Below are positions 43,406-49,508 of a stretch of 49,508 nucleotides of DNA, piece by piece (the first letter of the stretch is position 1; every line of letters begins with the position of its first letter). The notes under the pieces were generated by a model. That model saw only the letters and a list, made by a program, of their open reading frames with translations, did not search any database and was not told where the DNA came from. Origin of the DNA: an uncultured bacterium. GTDB lineage: Bacteria > Bacteroidota > Bacteroidia > Bacteroidales > Bacteroidaceae. Location: the NCBI GenBank assembly GCA_946188155.1, contig CAMHUC010000022.1, positions 1 to 49,508 on the forward strand, in the 5' to 3' direction. A program made the position numbers and the translations under genes.

Positions 43406-45241
43406 CTAATCAAATAACGTACCTTCTACGGGTTTATTGTCTTTTGCTTCTGCCATTGGCTCTTCTTCGGAGAAGTCATCGAGGTCTTCTTCGAGGTCAA
43501 AATGGGGCATGTCGATGATGTTCAGAGAGTAGTCATCCTTGTTGAACTCACAGCGGCCGAGGAGCATCTGGGGGATTTTCTTCACTGTGATGTTGGGAGC
43601 GTGGTTAGTGCATTCCTTTTGGAAAGCAGTACAGCAGATAAGGAGGCTTTCACCTTCCTGCATCGTCTCGCTGATAGCATCGAGGCTCTCAACAGTAAGG
43701 AACTGTGTAGTGGTATAGATGAAGTCATGCTCAGAACTCTGTCCCTGCTTCCAGTAGAGTGCAGCGTCAGGCTGGTAGGTATAGCCTTCTTGTTTTGCCA
43801 TCGCTGCAGCCAGCATGTCAGCGTTATATTCCTTGTTGATGATGAGATTGCCAAACTTGTCTTCTTTTAGTAGGCTTGGGACAAGTTCGTAGAACTTAAA
43901 ACCGCTGCCGCCTTTCCAGTTCTGTGCTTTGCTGATACCACCTTGGTCTGTGCCATCCGTCACCATTTTCAAACGGGGATAACAATGGGTGTAGGCATGG
44001 GCGCCTAACTCAATGCCAATGTATCTTCTTCCCATCTTCTGGGCGACAGCTGCGGTCGTGCCAGAGCCGAGGAAACTGTCAAGGACGAGATCTCCAGGAT
44101 TGGTACACATATCCAATATTCTACCAATTAAATATTCTGGCTTTTTACCTTTGGGGAAAAGAACATTTCCTTCCTTTGTTAAGTTATTCAAATGAGAAGA
44201 CAAATTCCAGTATGTTCCTTGGATGTCTTTTTTATATAAAACACCATTCTTCATCTCTCCGATATCTTTAAGCCATGCAAATAATCTGCATTTATCTCCT
44301 TTATAAAACTGTTCATATAAAATGCCTTTATTACGACCTGTCTTAGGCACATATTCTATGGAAACGATGTCATCAGTAACTGAATGCTCTTTCTTGAAAT
44401 CTATAATGCGAGTTCTAATAGAGGTCTGTGCATCTTTTGCTTCAAAGATATTTGTACTATACTTGTAATAGACCTCTTTTTCTGAAATATGCTCATCTTC
44501 CATAACTTGTTTTATGGATTTTATGATAAATCCTATCCGCCTAAAGACCTTAATTTCATTTCCATCGCCATCACAAGTAGAGCCAATATATTCTTTTCCC
44601 CCTCTATCGACAATAACGGAAGTATAATGCCAATTGATACCATTTTTTCGGTATTGACAGACCATCTCATACATTTCTGTATATTCATAAGCAGCACTAA
44701 ACATGGGGAGTTTGTCGTAATTCCTGGCATACAATAAAATGTATTCACAGTTTTTTTTCAGTCTTTTATCTTCTCCACCTCCAGAAGCGCCCGCAGTGCT
44801 TTTCATATTGACAGAAATCATATTGACGAAATTGTTTCTGCCAAATATCTCATCACACAAGACTTTAAGATATGCTTGCTCTTCATCGTCTATTTGTATC
44901 CAAATACAGCCATCATCCGAAAGCAAGTTACGAAGGAAAAACAGGCGCTCTTTCATCAGCCCCAACCAGATAGAATGTTCAATGCTGTCATCGTAAAGAT
45001 CAAAAGCATTTCCTGTATTGTATGGCGGGTCGATATAGATGCACTTCACTTTCCCCGAATACTCTTGTTCGAGTGCTTTCAGCGCCAGCAGGTTGTCTCC
45101 GTGAATGAGCATATTGCCACTCTTGGTATCCCCATAACTATATTTTAGGTTTTCAATGAGGATACGCGGCTCAATAGCCTCTCGCTCCTCATCCTTCCCA
45201 ATCCATGTTAGTTCTAACTTCTGCAATTTATCTTGTGCCAT
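43406..45241 (-). CDS. Type III-like DNA adenine methyltransferase (Mod)
   Basis: 611 residues. Beta-class N6-adenine methylase order: catalytic DPPYNTG at 71-77 comes before the SAM-binding motif DSFLGSGTT at about 386. Between them lies a large region (about 150-330) that should form the target recognition domain. The N-terminus WIGKDEEREAIEPRILIE and the C-terminal FYELVPSLLKEDKFGN are typical of Mod proteins that partner Res. It should methylate one strand of an asymmetric site and guide cleavage. It begins 3 bases after SNF2. Confidence 0.9.
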   Translation of the reverse strand: MAQDKLQKLELTWIGKDEEREAIEPRILIENLKYSYGDTKSGNMLIHGDNLLALKALEQEYSGKVKCIYIDPPYNTGNAFDLYDDSIEHSIWLGLMKERLFFLRNLLSDDGCIWIQIDDEEQAYLKVLCDEIFGRNNFVNMISVNMKSTAGASGGGEDKRLKKNCEYILLYARNYDKLPMFSAAYEYTEMYEMVCQYRKNGINWHYTSVIVDRGGKEYIGSTCDGDGNEIKVFRRIGFIIKSIKQVMEDEHISEKEVYYKYSTNIFEAKDAQTSIRTRIIDFKKEHSVTDDIVSIEYVPKTGRNKGILYEQFYKGDKCRLFAWLKDIGEMKNGVLYKKDIQGTYWNLSSHLNNLTKEGNVLFPKGKKPEYLIGRILDMCTNPGDLVLDSFLGSGTTAAVAQKMGRRYIGIELGAHAYTHCYPRLKMVTDGTDQGGISKAQNWKGGSGFKFYELVPSLLKEDKFGNLIINKEYNADMLAAAMAKQEGYTYQPDAALYWKQGQSSEHDFIYTTTQFLTVESLDAISETMQEGESLLICCTAFQKECTNHAPNITVKKIPQMLLGRCEFNKDDYSLNIIDMPHFDLEEDLDDFSEEEPMAEAKDNKPVEGTLFD

Positions 45242-45244
45242 ATT

Positions 45245-48166
45245 CTATATGATTCTCCATCTTATATTAAATAATGTTTCTTCCGTTGCTTTTTTCTGTC
45301 GAAGTGTTTGCTCAACTTCGTCGAAGAGTTTTTCTTTTTGGGCATCCACCTCGTCCTGTGCCTCAAACAGACTGCGGCGCTTCTCACTGCGGCGCTTCTC
45401 CAGGTCTTTCACGAGACGTTGTGCCTCTATCTTCTCTTCCAGTCGGGTTAGTTTACGGGCTTCCGACTTACGGAGTTTAATCTCAGCATCAAGGTCGCTG
45501 ATTTCCCGCTCCAAGCCAATCTTTACATCGTCAGCCCATAAGTTCAGTTTCTCTATCTCCGTTTCAAAGAAAGATTGATTGCGCCTATAGTTCTCACTTT
45601 TAGCCTCCTCTTTCTGTTTACGGATATTCTGCTCCAAGACATCATCCATTTCACTGCTCATCTGTGCCCGCCGTCCTTCCGAGGCATGAAGCGAAAACAT
45701 CCGTTCGGCTATTTCCGACGGAATCATTCTTCCATCGTCTGTATAGCAGGCCGTAAGCAGATAGTCCTCAGGCTCTGATGCCTCAATTGTGAATTTATCA
45801 ATCCTCATCCATCCTGCATGACCGACTTGCTTTTCGAGCAAGGCTACTTTGACAGGAGTGTGGGTGTAATCAAAGATGACTTCGTGAGAGGGAAGGTCGA
45901 GTGTCAGACAGTTCTTTATAATGCTCTGAGCCAATGGATGCCCAATGCGATAAACTTGTGCGTGGTCTGGAATTTGGACATCACTCTTACGTTCGCCTTC
46001 TTTGGGAACGACCATGCAATAAGTTTCGCTGTTTTCGCGCGTAAAACTATGTGTCTCTTCATCGAAAGTGGCTTGGTCGTCCAAAGCAAACTTTGTCAAT
46101 TCCCATAATCGCTTCTCAAATAGGTTGAGATTGCTAATGCTGGCAGCCAGATGCATCTTTAACTTTTCGCTGACCGACTCGTCGAAGTTTTCTAACAGCG
46201 TGGAGCGGGCTTTCAGCATTTTGTCGGAAATCTCAGAGCGCAGTTCCTCTTGCAGTTGGTCGAAGGCTTGTTCTATCTCTTCAGTCGTCCGACACTCATT
46301 ATATATTTGTGTGATGCGTTTCTCGAAATCAACTCCATTCCCTATGCTGCCCAGCACCTCGTCACTGGCACCAAAGACTCCACTGAACAGTTGGAACTTT
46401 TCATTCAGCAGTTCATAAACACGTACATCGGCAGCATTACGTTTGTTGAGGAAGTTGATGACCACTACATCGTGCTTCTGTCCATAACGGTGGCAGCGAC
46501 CAATGCGCTGTTCAATACGCTGTGGGTTCCAAGGCATATCATAATTAACCACTAATGAACAGAATTGCAAGTTGATTCCTTCGGCAGCAGCCTCAGTAGC
46601 AATCATAATCGTTGCTTGATCGCGGAAATAGTCAACCAGTGCAGCCCGTTTGTCGGCTGTGGCAGAGCCTGTAATTTTGCTACTGCCTTTATACTTTTTG
46701 AGCCAATCTTTATAGATGGCTGTTGATTTTCTATCGCTGTTGGAACCGTTGAACAACACAACCTTTCCTTTATAGCCGTTCTTTTCAAATAACTCGAAAA
46801 GAAAATCTTGGGTGCGACGTGATTCCGTAAAGAGCAATGCTTTCCTATTGGCTCCCAGCTTTTCCAGTTCCTCGAAGCCCTTGTTGAGAGCCACAAACAG
46901 ATGCTCAGCCTTGCTGTTTTTCCGGATCTTTGCTGCGAGTGCTTGAAACTCTCGTAAGTCCGATAGTTCATTCTTAATACCCTCTATTTCATGTGGATGC
47001 AGGATTCCTTCAGGGCCAGAATCTTCTACTGCAGTACATCTTTCTTCCTCGTCATCAGATAGCCAATAGTCGAGGTTATCATCTAATCCGTCAAAGTCCA
47101 GTGTGGCAGTGTCAATGTCCAAATTGACATCTTGCTTGCGTAAAATGTCTTCCAGCCTTTCTATTAACCGGGTCAACGTGCCATAGATGGCAAAAGTTGA
47201 AGAGGCCAATAGTTTGCGAAGTATCATGGTCATCAACTGTCGCTGACTATTGGGCAAAGCATAAAGCAAAGGACGTTGCAGATAGGCAGATACTAATTCA
47301 TATAGTTTCTGCTCGTTGTCTGTTGGATAGTACTCTTCACAAATGGCAATGCGCTTAGTATATTTGATATATTCAAGAACTTGGCGTCTGAGGGTACGCT
47401 TGCAAACGGGTTGTAACCTGTTACGCAACAAGCGGTAGTCGTTTGCAGTCAAAACCTTGCTAAACTGGCTTTTGAAACTCTTCAAGTCACCAAACACGAA
47501 TTCGTCAATGATGGAGACTAAACCGTAAAGTTCAAGTATGGAATTCTGCAAAGGTGTAGCCGTCAGCAAAATTTTCTTTCGCTTCAGAAGTGCATCTTTA
47601 ATCGTGTTAGCAATGCGATTATTGGGCTTATAGACATTCCGAAGCCGGTGAGCCTCGTCAATCACGACCAAGTCCCAAGGTGTATTTCGTAGATAAGCAG
47701 ATTTTGTACGAGCAAACTGGTAGGAGCAAATGATGATGCCGGACGGTTGGTGCTCATCACCGTCTTTATTGAATGGGTTCAGATTGCCCAACTCTATTTC
47801 TTCGTTGAAACTCTTCGCTTCTAATATATAAGAAGGTATGAAGAACTTCTCCATCAATTCTGCTGACCATTGCTTGCGCAGGTTGGCTGGACAGATAATC
47901 AATAACCGACGCTTGCGTTCTGCCCAGTGCTGGGAAAGAATGATGCCAGCCTCAATGGTCTTGCCAAGCCCCACCTCATCAGCCAATATCGCTCCATTTG
48001 ACAAAGGCGACTTGAACGCAAAGAGTGCTGCATCAATCTGATGAGGCGTCAAATCGACCTGTGCATCGTGGAGCGATGCAGTCAATTTGTCCAAGTTATT
48101 GGCGGGCAGTCGCCTCGTCAGAAAATGGGCAAAATATTTAGCGTGATATGGTGTGATACCTGACAT
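45245..48166 (-). CDS. SNF2-family helicase/translocase
   Basis: 973 residues. Q-like motif LTPHQIDAALFAF, Walker A DEVGLGKT (63-70), DEAH box VVIDEAHRLRN, TATPLQNS, and the C-terminal helicase half with ATEAAAEGINLQFC and EQRIGRCHRYGQKHDV. A charged coiled coil occupies about 870-965. Similar SNF2 proteins stand beside methyltransferases in several defence systems, including class 1 DISARM (DrmD), but no drmA, drmB or drmC is here. Its ATG overlaps the ispD stop (TAATG at 48168-48164), so its translation depends on a housekeeping gene. Confidence 0.85.
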   Translation of the reverse strand: MSGITPYHAKYFAHFLTRRLPANNLDKLTASLHDAQVDLTPHQIDAALFAFKSPLSNGAILADEVGLGKTIEAGIILSQHWAERKRRLLIICPANLRKQWSAELMEKFFIPSYILEAKSFNEEIELGNLNPFNKDGDEHQPSGIIICSYQFARTKSAYLRNTPWDLVVIDEAHRLRNVYKPNNRIANTIKDALLKRKKILLTATPLQNSILELYGLVSIIDEFVFGDLKSFKSQFSKVLTANDYRLLRNRLQPVCKRTLRRQVLEYIKYTKRIAICEEYYPTDNEQKLYELVSAYLQRPLLYALPNSQRQLMTMILRKLLASSTFAIYGTLTRLIERLEDILRKQDVNLDIDTATLDFDGLDDNLDYWLSDDEEERCTAVEDSGPEGILHPHEIEGIKNELSDLREFQALAAKIRKNSKAEHLFVALNKGFEELEKLGANRKALLFTESRRTQDFLFELFEKNGYKGKVVLFNGSNSDRKSTAIYKDWLKKYKGSSKITGSATADKRAALVDYFRDQATIMIATEAAAEGINLQFCSLVVNYDMPWNPQRIEQRIGRCHRYGQKHDVVVINFLNKRNAADVRVYELLNEKFQLFSGVFGASDEVLGSIGNGVDFEKRITQIYNECRTTEEIEQAFDQLQEELRSEISDKMLKARSTLLENFDESVSEKLKMHLAASISNLNLFEKRLWELTKFALDDQATFDEETHSFTRENSETYCMVVPKEGERKSDVQIPDHAQVYRIGHPLAQSIIKNCLTLDLPSHEVIFDYTHTPVKVALLEKQVGHAGWMRIDKFTIEASEPEDYLLTACYTDDGRMIPSEIAERMFSLHASEGRRAQMSSEMDDVLEQNIRKQKEEAKSENYRRNQSFFETEIEKLNLWADDVKIGLEREISDLDAEIKLRKSEARKLTRLEEKIEAQRLVKDLEKRRSEKRRSLFEAQDEVDAQKEKLFDEVEQTLRQKKATEETLFNIRWRII

Positions 48167-48828
48167 TATATTAATATTTCTGCGATCTTCATGTCGTAAG
48201 GCGTGGTGATCTTGATGTTCTCACGGTTGCCCTCCACGAGGGTTATATCATGGCCGTAACTCTCCACGACGGAGGCGTCGTCGGTGAAACCGTCGTTGTA
48301 TGGCTGTCGGTTGGCGGCCTTCAGGAGCTGGATGTCGAAGGTCTGTGGTGTCTGCACCAGACGGTATTCGCCGCGCGGCACCGTTATGGAGTCTTCGCCT
48401 TCCAGATGGCGCACGGTCTCTACGACGGGAATCACGGGAATCACGGCCTTCTTCTCCCTTGCCGTCTCGTAGCAGCAGCGGATGACGTCGATGCTGGGGA
48501 AGGGGCGCACACCGTCGTGTACGCCTACCACGCCCTCGGCATCGTCGGGGATGAGTGCCAGGCCGTTCTGTACGCTGTGGAAGCGCGTCTCGCCGCCATT
48601 CGCTAACTGATAGTTTACATCGAAGTGATAATCCTCGCAGAGTCTGCGCCAATAGTCCTGCTGGGCCTGGGGCAGCACGAGGATAATCCGTAGCGTCTCG
48701 GAGTACTCGCGGAAGCGCTCCAGCGTTCGCATCAGCACCGGCCTGCCGCCAATAGGCAGGAACTGCTTCGGGATGTCGCTCCCCATTCGCAGGCCTTTGC
48801 CGCCTGCCACGATAATGACGTAATCCAT
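48166..48828 (-). CDS. ispD: 2-C-methyl-D-erythritol 4-phosphate cytidylyltransferase IspD
   Basis: 220 residues from ATG 48828 ([20 protein letters not shown]). The nucleotide-binding loop [21 protein letters not shown], the VHDGVRPF segment, and the CTP/MEP residues in RLVQTPQTF and DDASVVE identify IspD of the non-mevalonate isoprenoid pathway. It joins CTP to methylerythritol phosphate. The open frame continues upstream for 50 codons, but those are translated 40-bp repeats rich in Lys/Arg and are not part of the enzyme. The gene ends in a TAATG overlap with SNF2. Confidence 0.9.
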   Translation of the reverse strand: MDYVIIVAGGKGLRMGSDIPKQFLPIGGRPVLMRTLERFREYSETLRIILVLPQAQQDYWRRLCEDYHFDVNYQLANGGETRFHSVQNGLALIPDDAEGVVGVHDGVRPFPSIDVIRCCYETAREKKAVIPVIPVVETVRHLEGEDSITVPRGEYRLVQTPQTFDIQLLKAANRQPYNDGFTDDASVVESYGHDITLVEGNRENIKITTPYDMKIAEILI

Positions 48829-48844
48829 AATTTCTATATATTTT

Positions 48845-49034
48845 GCATCGGACCGCACGGACTTTTTCGGACTTTCTTTTTTGGGCATCGGACTGCACGG
48901 ACTTTTTCGGACTTTCTTTTTTGGGCAGCGGACTGCACGGACTCTTGCGGACTTTCTTTTTGGGGCAGCGGACTGCACGGACTCTTGCGGACTTTCTTTT
49001 TGGGGCAGCGGACTGCACGGACTCTTGCGGACAT
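48845..49034. repeat. Tandem 40-bp repeat, about 4.7 copies
   Basis: Units at 48845, 48885, 48925, 48965 and a partial one at 49005, each with CGGACTGCACGGACT, then (T/C)TT(T/G)CGGACTTTC and a T run. The period of 40 is not a multiple of three, so gain or loss of a unit shifts all frames. They fill the whole gap between the GxxExxY stop and ispD. Confidence 0.9.
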
Positions 49035-49400
49035 TTATTTTAAAAGGAATCGTTTATAATCCCTGCCTTCGCCAAAATTCAGTAGATAGCCCACTTTGAT
49101 TTGAGTGATACTGAGATAATTGATGATTTGCGCTGCATTAGCTGATGTTAGTTTGGGGATGGATTTTAGCTCTATAAGAATCTTATCGTCCACAACTATA
49201 TCTGCAACAAACTCTCCAATAATCTTCCCCTTATAGTAGACCGACAATCGTTTTTGCCGCTCATAAGGTATACCCATCTCGTCGAACTCGATACATAACG
49301 CGTTCTCGTAGACTTTTTCTAAAAGTCCAGTTGTCAAATGCTTAAACACATTAAAGTAAGCCTCTAACACTCGATTCGATAATTCCTCATATAACAGCAT
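49035..49400 (-). CDS. GxxExxY family protein
   Basis: 121 residues. The name-giving motif is [11 protein letters not shown]; later [18 protein letters not shown] provides D-x(n)-ExK residues of a PD-(D/E)xK nuclease fold, and [17 protein letters not shown] the C-terminal strands. Function in the family is unknown. The stop codon falls at the very edge of the 40-bp array, and a second array with related CGGACT words in the opposite orientation lies upstream of its start. Confidence 0.85.
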   Translation of the reverse strand: MLLYEELSNRVLEAYFNVFKHLTTGLLEKVYENALCIEFDEMGIPYERQKRLSVYYKGKIIGEFVADIVVDDKILIELKSIPKLTSANAAQIINYLSITQIKVGYLLNFGEGRDYKRFLLK

Positions 49401-49508
49401 AACCAGTCCGATATAGTCCGTTATAGTCCGTAAAGTCCGCTGCTTCCATTACCAGTCCGTTATAGTCCGTAAAGTCCGCTGCTTCCATTACCAGTCCGTT
49501 ATAGTCCG
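49401..49508. repeat. Tandem 39-bp repeat running off the window
   Basis: Units at 49451 and 49490 (and a longer first copy from 49402) carry ACCAGTCCGTTATAGTCCG, then TAAAGTCCGCTGCTTCCATT. The AGTCCG word is the complement of the CGGACT word in the 48845 array, so the two arrays point in opposite directions around the GxxExxY gene. Confidence 0.85.

Noticed and set aside
37111..48166. DISARM, Gabija or retron system
   Set aside because: SNF2 plus methylase recalls DISARM class 1, but drmA, drmB and drmC are missing. No UvrD-like GajB accompanies the ATPase, and no reverse transcriptase accompanies the PtuAB-like pair.
48829..49018. N-terminal extension of IspD through the repeats
   Set aside because: The extension is translated 40-bp repeat in frames that change between units, and IspD enzymes start at the [10 protein letters not shown] position.
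48845..49508. CRISPR array
   Set aside because: The 39- and 40-bp arrays are head-to-tail copies without distinct spacers, and there are no cas genes nearby.
1..49508. tRNA or rRNA genes
   Set aside because: I looked for T-arm-like GGTTCGAATCC words with matching acceptor stems and for rRNA-like blocks and found none; a dedicated scan would be more reliable than reading by eye.

Overview
The window looks like the chromosome of a Bacteroidales bacterium, most likely Prevotella or a close relative. The evidence is: BspA-type leucine-rich-repeat surface proteins; secreted proteins ending in a short YDLNGQ / GIYIxNGKK tail; TTG-N20-TAnnTTTG promoters without strong Shine-Dalgarno sequences; GxxExxY, AAA-ATPase_like/PDDEXK_9 and LTD/CotH families; and SusD-era style lipoproteins with acidic residues just after the lipobox cysteine. 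I saw no rRNA, tRNA or CRISPR array.

Layout. 1-9058 (+): the end of a CstA-like carrier, a membrane acyltransferase, a nucleoside-hydrolase-like lipoprotein, a lipocalin-like lipoprotein, a three-in-one polar amino acid ABC transporter whose substrate-binding domain is circularly permuted, a cytidylate-kinase-like protein, and a sugar-binding/glycosidase-like lipoprotein. 9139-9618 is a non-coding palindromic element. 9883-13348 holds a single-chain restriction-modification enzyme and a TraX-family protein. 13394-16025 is decayed: head-truncated rsgA, a fragment of another gene, and a frameshifted AAA ATPase/nuclease. 16036-16488 is a second palindromic element, followed by a promoter and a strongly folded candidate RNA (16716-17040) ahead of a 1742-residue surface protein. 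22389-24422 (-) contains a truncated HEPN/MNT pair, an internally deleted antiporter and a small unknown protein. 24439-29927 carries a thioredoxin-hydrolase fusion, a HerA-like ATPase and a CotH-family protein. 29939-30182 is a third palindromic element, then an intact MntA-HepT pair, a long hairpin and a BspA repeat protein (to 33337). 33935-49400 is all on the minus strand.

The most striking region is 37111-48166. Between the housekeeping genes ispD and recG sits an AT-richer block of seven genes: SNF2 helicase, type III-like methyltransferase (Mod), Septu-like PtuA ATPase and PtuB HNH nuclease, a second ATPase with a DUF4276 partner, and a type III-like Res helicase-nuclease. Every junction is an overlap or a gap of 20 bases or less, and both outer edges are translationally coupled to the housekeeping genes (TAATG with ispD, ATGA with recG). 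It reads as a composite anti-phage operon: methylation-guarded cleavage (Mod/Res with SNF2) into which two ATPase-plus-nuclease modules have been nested between mod and res. Function is inferred from families and architecture only.
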